Assembly (NCBI RefSeq): GCF_014641715.1
Contig: NZ_BMIG01000002.1
Coordinates: forward strand, 1-64,000
Reading direction: 5' to 3'
Source of the DNA: Polaromonas eurypsychrophila
Lineage (GTDB): Bacteria > Pseudomonadota > Gammaproteobacteria > Burkholderiales > Burkholderiaceae_C
DNA: 64,000 bases
This document shows positions 36,676-45,850 of this stretch, piece by piece. A program made the translations under genes and the position numbers. The first letter of the stretch is position 1, and each line of letters begins with the position of its first letter. The notes below the pieces were generated by a model, which was not told the origin of the DNA, searched no databases, and saw nothing but the letters and a program-made list of their open reading frames with translations.

Positions 36676-36797
36676 CCCTTCCCTCGCCCCGCTGGGCGAG
36701 GGAAGGGAGCCTCATTTGGCCGCGTGCGCTGCGCTCACGTGCAAACATGACCGTTCGTTGGGATTCCCGTGCATGAAGCGCTGCGCGCTTCATGCAC
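36676..36797. repeat. Two perfect inverted repeats downstream of the hpa operon
   Basis: CCCTTCCCTCGCCC (36676-36689) and GGGCGAGGGAAGGG (36694-36707) form a 14-bp perfect stem with a 4-nt loop. A second hairpin, GTGCATGAAGCGC (36769-36781) and GCGCTTCATGCAC (36785-36797), is a 13-bp perfect stem with a 3-nt loop. Neither has a T-run. They open a 624-bp stretch without a gene (36589-37212) that is filled with repeats. Confidence 0.75.
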
Positions 36798-36990
36798 TCC
36801 GGATTCTTTCCCCGATTAGTTTGTTCCCCACCCGTCGGGCTGGGCCGAGGAGCGCAGCCGAAAATGGATCAGGGCGAGCGATTGTCTGAGCGCAGCGAGT
36901 TCGAGCTCGACCCCATTTTCAGCGAGCACCGCAGGTTGCCCCTGAGCGCAAGCGAAGGGGACCCAGACCATCGGGTCGCCTTTTTCTTTG

Positions 36991-37051
36991 CTTACTTTCT
37001 TTTTGGCGACGCAAAAAGAAAGTGAGTTGCCGCCGGGCAACCCCCGGCTTG
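36991..37051. repeat. Dispersed repeat, copy 2 (CTTACTTTCT...CCCCCGGCTTG)
   Basis: This copy has the hairpin CTTTCTTTTTGGCGACGCAA followed by AAAGAAAGTGAGTTGCCG and the block CCGGGCAACCCCCGGCTTG. It matches the unit at 34-92 closely. The preceding stretch 36830-36990 contains further short palindromic segments (for example CGAGTTCGAGCTCG) and no coding signal I can support. Confidence 0.7.
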
Positions 37052-37081
37052 TTGGAGGACCTGAAGCCTTGAGGCAAAGAT

Positions 37082-37154
37082 GGCTTCGACAGGCTCAGCC
37101 CGAACGGTGCTCGGGGATTGCCCACATGGATCCCGGATCAAGTCCGGGATGACA
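37082..37154. repeat. Two adjoining dispersed repeat units
   Basis: GGCTTCGACAGGCTCAGCCC followed by GAACGG (37082-37107) is a palindromic unit I recall as widespread in proteobacterial intergenic regions. GGATCCCGGATCAAGTCCGG followed by GATGACA (37128-37154) is one half of the REP-like pair seen at 17681-17754 and 30797-30887. Confidence 0.65.
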
Positions 37155-37212
37155 GGCGGGAGATCCGAGCCCTTGTTCTGCCTCCACCGGTCCGGGGTGA
37201 CAAGCCCGGAAA

Positions 37213-38310
37213 CTAGTCCGTCACCACCACCGGCACCCGCAGCGCCAGTGCACACATCAGCTCATACCCCACCGTACCCGCCGCCCGCGCGATCTCATCG
37301 ATGGACAACACCACGCCTGTGGCGGATTGCCCCCACAGCGTTACATCAGACCCGATGCCGGCCTCGGGCACCGGCGTCAGGTCCACCGTGAGCATGTCCA
37401 TGCTGACCCGCCCAACCATCCGGCAGCGCACACCGCCCACCAGCACCGGTGTGCCGGTGGTGCAGTGCCGGGGGTAACCGTCGGCATAACCGCAGGCCAA
37501 GACACCGATGCGCAGTGGGCCGTCGGCGGTGAAGCTGGAGCCGTAACCTACCGTGTCGCCGGCCACCAGGTTCTGCACGCCGATGATTTTTGACGCCAGT
37601 GTCATGGTCGGCAGCAAGCCCCAGTCGGTGGCACTGTGTTCAGGAAAGTCGGGCGAGCTGCCGTACACAGCAATGCCCGGTCGTACCCAGTCGGATTTTT
37701 CCCCGATGGCCGCACCATGGCGCAGGGCGGCGGCACTGTTGCTCAGCGTGCGTTCACCGGGCAGGTCATGCGTGGCAGCTTCAAAGGCCTGGAGTTGCGC
37801 GGCAATGCCCTTGGTGCCGTCGGCGTCACTGAAGTGCGTCATCAGCGAGATTTCTTCGACTTGCGGCAAGGCGTTGAGCCGCGTCCACGCGGCGCGGTAG
37901 CGCGCGGGCGTGAAACCCAGGCGGTTCATGCCCGAGTTCATTTTCAGGAACACCCGGTGCGGCAACTGGGTCTTGTGCGTGGCCAGCATGTCAATCTGTT
38001 CGTCGCAGTGCACTGTGTGCCACAGGCCAAGGCGTGAACACAGTTCAAGGTCGCGCAACTCAAAGCAGCCTTCCAGCAGCAGGATGGGGCCGCGCCAGTC
38101 CAGCGCGCGCATGCGCCGCGCCTCGTCCAGATCCAGCAGGGCAAAACCGTCGGCACCGCGCAGGCCTTCAAACGCCCGTTCGATGCCGTGGCCGTAGGCA
38201 TTGGCTTTGACCACTGCCCAGACCCGCGCGTCCGGCGCTGCCGCGCGCACGCGCGCCAGATTGTGGCCAAGCGCGGCGGTGTGGATGGTGGAGAGAATCG
38301 GACGGGGCAT
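37213..38310 (-). CDS. alr: Alanine racemase
   Basis: A 365-residue fold-type III PLP enzyme that makes D-alanine for peptidoglycan. The PLP lysine is in [15 protein letters not shown] (about residue 34) and the second catalytic Tyr in [12 protein letters not shown] (about residue 255). [10 protein letters not shown] and SMDMLTVD are further family blocks. Length is typical. It is divergent from lplT with about 190 bp between start codons. Confidence 0.93.
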   Translation of the reverse strand: MPRPILSTIHTAALGHNLARVRAAAPDARVWAVVKANAYGHGIERAFEGLRGADGFALLDLDEARRMRALDWRGPILLLEGCFELRDLELCSRLGLWHTVHCDEQIDMLATHKTQLPHRVFLKMNSGMNRLGFTPARYRAAWTRLNALPQVEEISLMTHFSDADGTKGIAAQLQAFEAATHDLPGERTLSNSAAALRHGAAIGEKSDWVRPGIAVYGSSPDFPEHSATDWGLLPTMTLASKIIGVQNLVAGDTVGYGSSFTADGPLRIGVLACGYADGYPRHCTTGTPVLVGGVRCRMVGRVSMDMLTVDLTPVPEAGIGSDVTLWGQSATGVVLSIDEIARAAGTVGYELMCALALRVPVVVTD

Positions 38311-38496
38311 GGCAAGGGGCTGGGTGGGACGGAGGGAGGGAGGGCGGCGCCACGGGTTAACACAGGGAATGCAAGGTCAATTTATGGATTTTGCCAGCTT
38401 GCCGCGTGCTATAAACCTTGATCGTCAGGAGACATTCACTTTATCTTGTGGCATCAGCCAGCCTGCTGCATTCACAATGGCGACCAAAACAGTTTA

Positions 38497-39777
38497 ATGA
38501 AGCGCGGTTTTTACACCATCATGGCGGCCCAGTTTTTCAGCTCGTTGGCTGATAATGCGCTGTTCGTCGCCGCCGTCGAGTTGCTCCGAACCGGGGGTGC
38601 GCCCAAATGGCAGCCGGCCGCGCTGGTTCCCATGTTTGCGCTGTTTTATGTGGTGCTCGCGCCTTTTGTCGGCGCTTTTGCCGACGCGCAGCCCAAGGGC
38701 AAGGTGATGTTCATCAGCAACGCCATCAAGGTGGTCGGCTGCCTGATGATGCTGTTCGGCACGCACCCGCTGCTGGCCTATGCGATTGTCGGCCTGGGCG
38801 CCGCCGCCTATTCTCCAGCCAAGTACGGCATCCTGACCGAACTGCTGCCGGCCTCGCAACTGGTCAAGGCCAACGGCTGGATCGAGGGCCTGACGATTGC
38901 CTCCATCATTCTTGGCGTGTTGCTGGGTGGCCAACTGGTCGGCCATTCCGTATCGCACCTGCTGCTGACCTTTGACTTCCCAATTTTCGCCACCGGCATC
39001 GACTCCCCGCCTGAAGCCGCCATCTGCGCACTGATTTTGCTGTACGCGCTGGCCGCCTGGTTCAACACACGCATCCCGCACACCGGTGTTGAAATGCGTG
39101 CCATGCCGCGCAACAAGCTTGAGCTGTTGCCCGACTTCTGGAACTGCAATTCGGCGCTGTGGCGCGACAAGCTCGGACAGATCTCGCTGGCCACCACCAC
39201 CTTGTTCTGGGGCGTCTCTGGCAACCTGCGTTACATCGTGCTGGCCTGGAGTGCCGCGGCGCTGGGCTATAGCACCACGCAGGCTTCCTCGCTGGTTGGC
39301 GTGGTGGCCATAGGCACCGCTTTTGGCGCCATCCTGGCGTCGATGCGTATGCGGCTGGAGCACGCAACCATGGTGATGCCGCTGGGCATTGCCATGGGTG
39401 TGCTGGTGATTTTGATGAACTTCATCAACAACGTCTGGGTGGCTGCGCCCTTCCTGATTTTGCTGGGCGGTCTGGGCGGCTTCCTGGTGGTGCCGATGAA
39501 CGCCCTGCTGCAGCACCGCGGCCACAACCTGATGGGCGCCGGCCGCTCGATTGCTGTGCAGAACTTCAACGAGCAGGCCTGCATCCTGGCACTGGGCGCC
39601 GGTTACAGCCTGTCCACCGGCATGGGCCTGTCGGCCTTCGGCGCCATCACCACCTTTGGCGTGGTGGTCGCGGGCTTCATGTGGCTGATCCAGCGCTGGC
39701 ACAAGAGCAATTGCATCAAGCACAAAGAGCAGCTTGAACACCTGCTGAGTATCGCGCGCAGCGACAAGTCGCACTGA
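38497..39777 (+). CDS. lplT: Lysophospholipid transporter LplT
   Basis: A 426-residue MFS permease that flips lysophospholipids inward for re-acylation. The N-terminal MAAQFFSSLADNALF and AFADAQPKGKVMFISN (helix 2-3 loop) match LplT. The start at 38497 (MKRGFYTIMAAQF) is preferred to the in-frame ATG at 38446, which adds a non-conserved tail. The acyltransferase partner Aas is not adjacent. Confidence 0.9.
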   Translation: MKRGFYTIMAAQFFSSLADNALFVAAVELLRTGGAPKWQPAALVPMFALFYVVLAPFVGAFADAQPKGKVMFISNAIKVVGCLMMLFGTHPLLAYAIVGLGAAAYSPAKYGILTELLPASQLVKANGWIEGLTIASIILGVLLGGQLVGHSVSHLLLTFDFPIFATGIDSPPEAAICALILLYALAAWFNTRIPHTGVEMRAMPRNKLELLPDFWNCNSALWRDKLGQISLATTTLFWGVSGNLRYIVLAWSAAALGYSTTQASSLVGVVAIGTAFGAILASMRMRLEHATMVMPLGIAMGVLVILMNFINNVWVAAPFLILLGGLGGFLVVPMNALLQHRGHNLMGAGRSIAVQNFNEQACILALGAGYSLSTGMGLSAFGAITTFGVVVAGFMWLIQRWHKSNCIKHKEQLEHLLSIARSDKSH

Positions 39778-39841
39778 TGCGGGACGGCGCGATGGTTCAT
39801 GCGCCTGCGCGCAGCTTTCAGCCTATGGCCGGGGTGGCACG

Positions 39842-40723
39842 GTGAGCCCCCGCGCCACCGCACTAGCCATCGGCGCCCTGGTCTGCAATGCTTTCGTCTG
39901 GGGCGTGTCCTGGTGGCCGTTTCGCGAACTGCAGTCCATGGGCCTGCACCCGCTTTGGTCCACCGCGCTGATCTACTTCTTCTGCCTGGCCTGCATCTCG
40001 GCATGGCGACCCGGCGGCTGGCGCAGCTTCGCGCAGCATCCGCAGCTCTGGTGGCTGGCCGTCGCCGCCGGCCTGACCAATGTCGGCTTCAACTGGGCCG
40101 TCACCGTCGGCGATGTGGTGCGCGTGGTGCTGCTGTTTTACCTGATGCCGGCGTGGTCGGTGCTGTTAGCCTGGGCGGTGCTGGGCGAGCAACCGACACG
40201 CGCTTCGCTGCTGCGCCTGATGCTGGCCATGGCCGGCGTGCTGATCGTGCTCAAGGAGCCCACGTCACCCTGGCCGTTGCCGCAGGACGCGGCAGACTGG
40301 CTGGCGCTGATGGGTGGGCTCAGTTTCGCCGGAACCAATGTGATGCTCCGCAAGCTGGAGTACACGCCCAGCGCGTCGCGCATGATGGCCATGTTCGGTG
40401 GCGGCGCGATGCTGGCCACCGGCGCGGCGTTGCTGGGTCTGGCCGGCGGCATCGTGAGCGTACCGCTGTGGAGCGGCGCCTGGCTGCCGGTGGCGCTGGG
40501 CCTGAGCCTGGCCTTCCTGGTCAGCAACATGGCGCTGCAATATGGCGCGGCGCGACTGGCCGCCAGCACCACAGCGATTGTGATGTTGACCGAAATCCTG
40601 TTTGCCAGCGCGTCCGCCGCCCTGCTGGGTGCGGCCGAGTTCAGCCCGCGCACCTTGCTGGGCGGAAGCCTGATCGTGCTGGCTGCCTTGCTGGCGGCGC
40701 TCGCTCCGGCTCCGCAGAAATAG
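39842..40723 (+). CDS. EamA/DMT-family transporter
   Basis: A 293-residue membrane protein with ten predicted helices in two EamA halves. It uses a GTG start at 39842. Conserved features include VCNAFVWGVSWWPFREL at the N-terminus and VLLAWAVLGEQPTRASLLR at the end of the first half. The exported substrate is unknown. It sits between lplT (64 bp upstream) and glutathione peroxidase (53 bp downstream) on the same strand. Confidence 0.85.
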   Translation: MSPRATALAIGALVCNAFVWGVSWWPFRELQSMGLHPLWSTALIYFFCLACISAWRPGGWRSFAQHPQLWWLAVAAGLTNVGFNWAVTVGDVVRVVLLFYLMPAWSVLLAWAVLGEQPTRASLLRLMLAMAGVLIVLKEPTSPWPLPQDAADWLALMGGLSFAGTNVMLRKLEYTPSASRMMAMFGGGAMLATGAALLGLAGGIVSVPLWSGAWLPVALGLSLAFLVSNMALQYGAARLAASTTAIVMLTEILFASASAALLGAAEFSPRTLLGGSLIVLAALLAALAPAPQK

Positions 40724-40776
40724 CCCCCGCGATTCGCTCGCTGCAGTACAGTGACAGATCCAATCATGAGGACACC

Positions 40777-41262
40777 ATGAGCAGCATTTACGACTTCCAA
40801 GCCCAGCAGATCAACGGGCAGGACATTTCGCTGTCAGAATACCGCGGCAAGGTCATGCTGATCGTCAATACCGCCAGCAAGTGCGGCTTCACACCGCAGT
40901 TCGGCGGGCTGCAGGAGCTGCACAAGGCCTACACCGGCAAGGGCCTGGTGGTGCTGGGTTTCCCGTGCAACCAGTTTGGCTCGCAGGATCCCGGCGCTGA
41001 CGGTGAAATCGCCGAGTTCTGCCAGGTCAACTACGGCGTGAGTTTTCCGATGATGGGCAAGATCGATGTCAACGGTCCGGCCGCGCATCCGCTGTACAAG
41101 TGGCTGTCTTCCGAAGCGCCCGGCCTGCTGGGTAGCAAGTCCATCAAGTGGAATTTCACCAAATTTCTGGTGGGCAAGGACGGCCAGGTGATCAGGCGTT
41201 ATGCGCCGACGGACAAGCCGGCCGACCTGGCGAAAGACGTGGAAGCCGCGTTGAACGCTTGA
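40777..41262 (+). CDS. Glutathione peroxidase (Cys type)
   Basis: A 161-residue thioredoxin-fold peroxidase. The active-site Cys is in NTASKCGFTPQF (about residue 37), and the conserved Gln and Trp regions are FPCNQFGSQ and IKWNFTKFLV. It uses cysteine in place of selenocysteine and probably reduces hydroperoxides with thioredoxin or glutathione. Its last 71 bp overlap, tail to tail, with the acyltransferase gene on the other strand. Confidence 0.92.
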   Translation: MSSIYDFQAQQINGQDISLSEYRGKVMLIVNTASKCGFTPQFGGLQELHKAYTGKGLVVLGFPCNQFGSQDPGADGEIAEFCQVNYGVSFPMMGKIDVNGPAAHPLYKWLSSEAPGLLGSKSIKWNFTKFLVGKDGQVIRRYAPTDKPADLAKDVEAALNA

Positions 41263-42379
41263 GCCCGAACAGCGGCCGCAGCCAGGGCGTGCGGCGCACG
41301 CAGCCAGTCAGCGCCCAGCAAGCGAGCACCGTGCCCGCCACCAGCAAAACCGGCTCTTGCACGGGTCCCAGCCGCAGCGGCGCCAGCCACCAGACCCCCA
41401 CGATGATGAGGGTTTGGTGCAGCACATACCAGGGATAGACCGACTCGTTGGCCCAGGGCAGCCAGCGCCAGGGGTGATTGAGCGTCACATGGGCCAAGCC
41501 GAGAATGGCCAGCAGCGCCGTCCACACATGCAGGTCAGCGATCAGGCGCAGCAACTGGCGCGGCACGGCCAGCCCGGCCGGTAGCGCGCGCAGTCCCATG
41601 TAGAGCGCCAGCAATGCCAGGGCGATACCCAGCGACGGCCAGCGCAACCGGGCCGTCTCAGCCCACCAGTGTGGGTCCGTCCCTATCCACCAGCCGTAGA
41701 GAAACAGCGTGAAATACACCGCGTGCAGCCAGCCGTCGCCGATCAGGTCATATGTGGGCGGAAAATGCGGCCAGAGCAACAGCGACCAGGCCATCAGCGG
41801 CAAAGCCGGCACGATCAGCAGCGCAGTACCCCGCAAGCGTGTAAAAGCACTGCGCAGGCGCTGCCCGGCGACCAACTGCAGCATGGGGAGCAGCACTATC
41901 AGCACGCTGGTGTAAAGCCACAGATAAGGCAGGTACCAGAGGTGGTTCCAGGTCATGCCGAAGTCCGAGCCGTCAAACGCATTTTTCGGCCAGGGTCCAC
42001 CGGTGGCGTAACGCAGCAGGAAAGCGCCGAATCCCGGCGCGATGCTGCCGTTGGCCACACCCTGTGCATAGGCCTGGAAGGGAACCACCACCGCCATGCC
42101 AAATACCAGTGGCAACAAAAGCCGCCAGCTGCGCGAGCGCAGCAGGGCCAGCCGGCTCTGGCCACGCTGCAGAAAGCCGAGCGCCAGTCCTGAGATCAGG
42201 AAAACCAGGTCCATGCGCCACAAATTGAGCGCCCGCATCGGCATTTGCAGCCATTCAGCCGCATGCGGGCTTTTTATGTGCCAGTGCCAGCCGGCCACGT
42301 AATACATGGCCACGTGGTAGAGAATGACGAGGGCAAAAGCCAGAGCGCGCAAGGCGTCAATATCGTGGCGGCGGTTCAT
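41192..42379 (-). CDS. Membrane acyltransferase family protein (OpgC/acyltransferase-3-like)
   Basis: A 395-residue multi-helix protein. It begins MNRRHDIDALRALAFALVIL with the RDID-ALRALA N-terminus typical of acyltransferase-3 proteins, and contains MDLVFLISGLALGFL and NHLWYLPYLWLY. Members O-acylate glucans or other envelope polymers at the inner membrane. I chose the ATG at 42379, which has AGGAG just upstream; the longer frame to 42523 has none. The C-terminal 23 codons overlap the glutathione peroxidase gene. Confidence 0.8.
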   Translation of the reverse strand: MNRRHDIDALRALAFALVILYHVAMYYVAGWHWHIKSPHAAEWLQMPMRALNLWRMDLVFLISGLALGFLQRGQSRLALLRSRSWRLLLPLVFGMAVVVPFQAYAQGVANGSIAPGFGAFLLRYATGGPWPKNAFDGSDFGMTWNHLWYLPYLWLYTSVLIVLLPMLQLVAGQRLRSAFTRLRGTALLIVPALPLMAWSLLLWPHFPPTYDLIGDGWLHAVYFTLFLYGWWIGTDPHWWAETARLRWPSLGIALALLALYMGLRALPAGLAVPRQLLRLIADLHVWTALLAILGLAHVTLNHPWRWLPWANESVYPWYVLHQTLIIVGVWWLAPLRLGPVQEPVLLVAGTVLACWALTGCVRRTPWLRPLFGLKRSTRLPRLSPGRPACPSAHNA

Positions 42380-42550
42380 GGGTTTCTCCTGAAAGCAAAC
42401 ATCGCAAACGGTCGCGATTTTTACGCCCATGCTGCCGCCCGGGTGAAGGCATGGGACGGGTACCGGGGGTTTTGTGACGGGTGGTGGCCGGCTGGGGACG
42501 AAAAATGGCGGCGCTTCCCCCAAGGCCTGTCAAGGCTCTAGACTGACGCC

Positions 42551-43414
42551 ATGTCAGACAAAACAAGCACCTGGCTGGCGCGTTACCAGCCCTGGCGCCG
42601 CCGCGCCGAAGTCGGCTTCTGGGTGCTCGTGCTGACAATTCAGATGCTGGCCAACAGCATCACAACCTGGATAGACCTGCGCACCGCACCCTTTGTCCAG
42701 CCCCTGGCCTGGGAGCTGTCGAGCAACCTGACCGTCGGTTTGCTGATTCCGGTTCTGATTGCGTTTGAACGGCGCTTTCCCCTGCGCTGGGACACGCTGG
42801 GCCGCAACCTGCCCTGGCACCTGGCCGGCACACTGATGTTCTGCGCCGCCCATGTGCTGGTGATGGTGGCCCTGCGCAAGGCGGCTTATGCGGCCGCAGG
42901 CGCCAGCTACACCACTGGCTACTGGATCAGCGTGTTCGGCTACGAGTACCTCAAGGACGTGCGCAGTTATGTGCTGATTCTTGGCGCCGTGCTCGGCTAC
43001 CGCCTGCTGCTGCGGCGGCTACAGGGCGAAGCGCGGCTGCTTGATGCCCCCGAAACGGCGCCCGGCGTACCGCCCTCCGGCACCCCGCCGGCGCGGCCCG
43101 AGCGTTTTCTGGTGCGCAAGCTGCGCAGTGAATTCCTGATTGCTGCGGCGGACATTGAATGGCTGCAGGCCCAGGGCAACTACGTCGGCATCCACGTCAA
43201 CGGCCACGATTACCTGCTGCGCTCCACCCTGGCGGACTTCCTGGGCCAGCTGGACCCGGCCCGCTTCGTCCAGGTGCACCGCAGCTACGCTGTCAACCTG
43301 GACCGCGTGGCTGAGATAGCGCCGCTCGACAGCGGCGACGCCCGCCTGCACATGAAAGACGGCAGCCAGGTCGCCTGCAGCCGGCGCTACCGCGAGGCAC
43401 TGGGCCGCAACTGA
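42551..43414 (+). CDS. Membrane-anchored LytTR DNA-binding regulator
   Basis: A 287-residue protein with about four transmembrane helices in residues 20-155 and a LytTR DNA-binding domain in residues 190-285 (IEWLQAQGNYVGIHV, FVQVHRSYAVNLDRV, SRRYREAL). There is no receiver domain, so it belongs to the membrane-bound, one-component LytTR regulators. It is divergent from the acyltransferase, with about 170 bp between their start codons, and may regulate it. Confidence 0.85.
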   Translation: MSDKTSTWLARYQPWRRRAEVGFWVLVLTIQMLANSITTWIDLRTAPFVQPLAWELSSNLTVGLLIPVLIAFERRFPLRWDTLGRNLPWHLAGTLMFCAAHVLVMVALRKAAYAAAGASYTTGYWISVFGYEYLKDVRSYVLILGAVLGYRLLLRRLQGEARLLDAPETAPGVPPSGTPPARPERFLVRKLRSEFLIAAADIEWLQAQGNYVGIHVNGHDYLLRSTLADFLGQLDPARFVQVHRSYAVNLDRVAEIAPLDSGDARLHMKDGSQVACSRRYREALGRN

Positions 43415-43423
43415 CTGCCAACT

Positions 43424-44656
43424 TCAGTTGAGGCTTGGGGTCAGGGCGTCGTCAAGCACTTCCACCCAGTGCCGCACCGGCGTGGCCGTGCCACTTTGCA
43501 AATGGGTGATGCAACCGATGTTGGCCGACACAATCACCTCGGGTTTGATAGCCCCCAGATGGCCTAGCTTGCGGTCGCGCAACTGCGTCGCAATCTCCGG
43601 GTTGAGCACCGAGTAGGTGCCGGCCGAGCCGCAGCACAGATGTGCTTCGTTCGGCGATGTGCTGATCCTGAAGCCGAGTTCGTTCAGGTATTTTTCAACG
43701 CCACCGCGCAATTGCTGGCCGTGCTGCAGCGTGCAGGGCGGGTGAAAGGCAATATTGCCGGCCTGGGCCGACACCTTCGCACGCAGCGGCGCCACCAGCT
43801 CGGGCAGCAGCTCGCTGAGGTCGCGCGTGAGGCCGCTGATACGTGCCGCTTTTGCCGCATAGGCCGCATCCTGCTTCAGGTGGTAGCCGTACTCCTTGAC
43901 GGTCACGCCACAGCCCGATGCATTCATGACGATGGCCTCGACCCCGCTTTCCACAAACGGCCACCACGCATCAATGTTGTTCTTCATCTCGGCCTTGCCG
44001 CCGTCCTGGTCGTTCAGATGAAACTTGACGGCACCGCAACAACCGGCTTTCGGCGCCAGCACGGTCTGGATGCCGGCGGCGTCAAGCACGCGCGCAGTGG
44101 CCGAATTGATGTTGGGCATCATGGCCGGTTGCACACAACCCGCCAGCATCAACACCTTGCGCGGGTGCTCGCGCTGGGGCCAGACTCCGGCCGGCTGCGG
44201 CGCCGGCACCTTGGCTTGCAGTGCCGCAGGCAGCAGGCTGCGCACGGACTGGCCGACTTTCATGGCAGGTGCAAACAGCGGCGAAGGCAGCCCCTCCTTG
44301 AGCGCCCAGCGCAGAGCCTTCTCCCTGGCCGGGCGCGGCACACGTTCATCCACCAGCTTGCGGCCGATGTCGATCAGGTGGCCGTACTGCACACCGCTGG
44401 GGCAGGTGGTTTCGCAATTGCGGCAGGTCAGGCAGCGGTCCAGGTGCATCTGCGTCTTGCGCGTCGGCACTTCACCTTCGAGCACCTGCTTGATCAGGTA
44501 GATGCGCCCGCGCGGCCCGTCGAGTTCATCACCGAGCAACTGGTAGGTGGGACAGGTCGCGGTGCAGAAACCGCAATGCACACACTTGCGCAAAATCGCC
44601 TCGGCGGCCTGGCCGTCGGCGCTGTTTTTGAATTCGGGGGCGAGGTGGGTTTGCAT
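43424..44656 (-). CDS. glcF: Glycolate oxidase iron-sulfur subunit
   Basis: A 410-residue electron-transfer subunit with two 4Fe-4S motifs, CVHCGFCTATCP (about residues 25-35) and CLTCRNCETTCP (about 75-85), and two CCG domains (AGCCGAVKFHL and HLCCGSAGTY). With GlcD and GlcE it oxidises glycolate to glyoxylate at the membrane. It lies 13 bp downstream of glcE. A catalytic glcD gene is not present in the window. Confidence 0.93.
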   Translation of the reverse strand: MQTHLAPEFKNSADGQAAEAILRKCVHCGFCTATCPTYQLLGDELDGPRGRIYLIKQVLEGEVPTRKTQMHLDRCLTCRNCETTCPSGVQYGHLIDIGRKLVDERVPRPAREKALRWALKEGLPSPLFAPAMKVGQSVRSLLPAALQAKVPAPQPAGVWPQREHPRKVLMLAGCVQPAMMPNINSATARVLDAAGIQTVLAPKAGCCGAVKFHLNDQDGGKAEMKNNIDAWWPFVESGVEAIVMNASGCGVTVKEYGYHLKQDAAYAAKAARISGLTRDLSELLPELVAPLRAKVSAQAGNIAFHPPCTLQHGQQLRGGVEKYLNELGFRISTSPNEAHLCCGSAGTYSVLNPEIATQLRDRKLGHLGAIKPEVIVSANIGCITHLQSGTATPVRHWVEVLDDALTPSLN

Positions 44657-44669
44657 CAGAAGTCAGGCG

Positions 44670-45767
44670 TCAAAAGTCCGGGTAGAGTCGACCGCGATTG
44701 AAAATTCCGGCCGGATCGAACTCTTGCTTGAGCTGGCGGTGAATCCGGTTCAGCGGCGGTTTCAGGGTACCAAATCGGCCTTCATCCCTTGTCGGACGGG
44801 CGTCATCAGCTATAAAAAGCGTAGCGCTTCCACCCACGGCGGCGGCGGCTGCGCGCAGGCGAGATGCATCTTCGGACATGGCACGCACCCAGCGCAAGCC
44901 GCCATGCCACTCGACCAGTGGCGGCTCAGGCAGGTCCAGCAACGGCGCCGTTTGCGGCACCGACAGGCGCCACAGCTCACGCGTCCCGCGCTCCAGGAAC
45001 CACGGCAGCTGCTGGTCGCGGCACAGGGTCCAGTCGGGCGCGGTGGCCGCGTTATCCTGGCGCTCGCCGCCGAGTGATTTGCAAGCAGCCTCCACCGCCG
45101 CGACAGCGCCGCGCAGTCGCAGGTACAGCGTCGGGGCTCCGGCATCGTCGACCCAGCAACTGGCGTTGAGCGGCAGCGGTTTCCCACCCCAGGTGTTGAG
45201 TTGCGCCAGTGCTTCAGCCTGGCTCATATGAAATTTCAGCGTGGCCTCGGCCGGAGCCAACGGCAACACCTTGAGGCTGAGCTCGCTGATCAGGCCCAGT
45301 GTGCCGAGCGCGCCGCACATCAGGCGCGAGACGTCGTAACCGGCGACGTTTTTCATGACCTGGCCGCCAAAAGTCAGCAGCTCAGCCTTGCCGTTAAGCA
45401 AGGTCACCCCCAGCACGTAGTCGCGCACCGCGCCCACACTGGCACGCGCCGGACCGCTCAATCCGGACGCCACCATGCCTCCCACGGTCGCGCCGCCCGC
45501 GAAATGTGGCGGTTCAAACGGCAGGCACTGGCCGCGTTCGGCCAGCACGGCCTCGAGTTCGGCGAGCGGCGTTCCAGCGCGCACGGTGACCACCAGCTCA
45601 CTGGGCTCGTAACTCGTGATGCCAGACAGCGGCGTGGTGTCCAGCAATTCGCCGGTGGACGCCTCACCGTAAAAATCCTTGCTGCCACCGCCGCGTATGC
45701 GCAGGGCGGTACCGGCTGCTGCGGCCTCCCGCACCTGGTCGGTGATCAATTGAAGCGCTGAATCCAT
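44670..45767 (-). CDS. glcE: Glycolate oxidase FAD-binding subunit GlcE
   Basis: A 365-residue protein with an FAD-binding type 4 domain. The pyrophosphate-binding region is GGGSKDFYG and GGATVGGMVASGLSGP. The C-terminus ends LKQEFDPAGIFNRGRLY, typical of GlcE. The segment ATLFIADDARPTRDEGRFG (about residues 315-333) is encoded by a mini-repeat (44772-44825), discussed in the findings. glcF follows after 13 bp. Confidence 0.92.
   Translation of the reverse strand: MDSALQLITDQVREAAAAGTALRIRGGGSKDFYGEASTGELLDTTPLSGITSYEPSELVVTVRAGTPLAELEAVLAERGQCLPFEPPHFAGGATVGGMVASGLSGPARASVGAVRDYVLGVTLLNGKAELLTFGGQVMKNVAGYDVSRLMCGALGTLGLISELSLKVLPLAPAEATLKFHMSQAEALAQLNTWGGKPLPLNASCWVDDAGAPTLYLRLRGAVAAVEAACKSLGGERQDNAATAPDWTLCRDQQLPWFLERGTRELWRLSVPQTAPLLDLPEPPLVEWHGGLRWVRAMSEDASRLRAAAAAVGGSATLFIADDARPTRDEGRFGTLKPPLNRIHRQLKQEFDPAGIFNRGRLYPDF
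44772..44825. repeat. GCTAC/ATAGCT mini-repeat inside glcE
   Basis: Read on the minus strand: GCTACGCTTTTTATAGCTGA, then TGACGCCCGTCCGACAAGGG, then ATGAAGGCCGATTT. It shares GCTAC..TTTTTATAGCTG, CGCCCGT.GGA.AAGGG and AGGCC with the intergenic copies at 63033-63090 and 59581-59633. It is read in frame by glcE. Confidence 0.65.
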
Positions 45768-45850
45768 GATGCTTGAATGGTAAGTCGGCCCAGTGCGGGC
45801 CTGTTTGATTTTTTTGAACGGTGGCCGTTCCGTTTTTTACGCTGGTACCG

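Noticed and set aside
37082..37107. A tRNA or tmRNA fragment in the repeat island
   Set aside because: The TTCGA-like sequence is part of a dispersed palindrome; no acceptor or anticodon arms can be built around it.
40777..41262. Glutathione peroxidase as a selenoprotein
   Set aside because: The active-site codon encodes Cys and there is no in-frame TGA.
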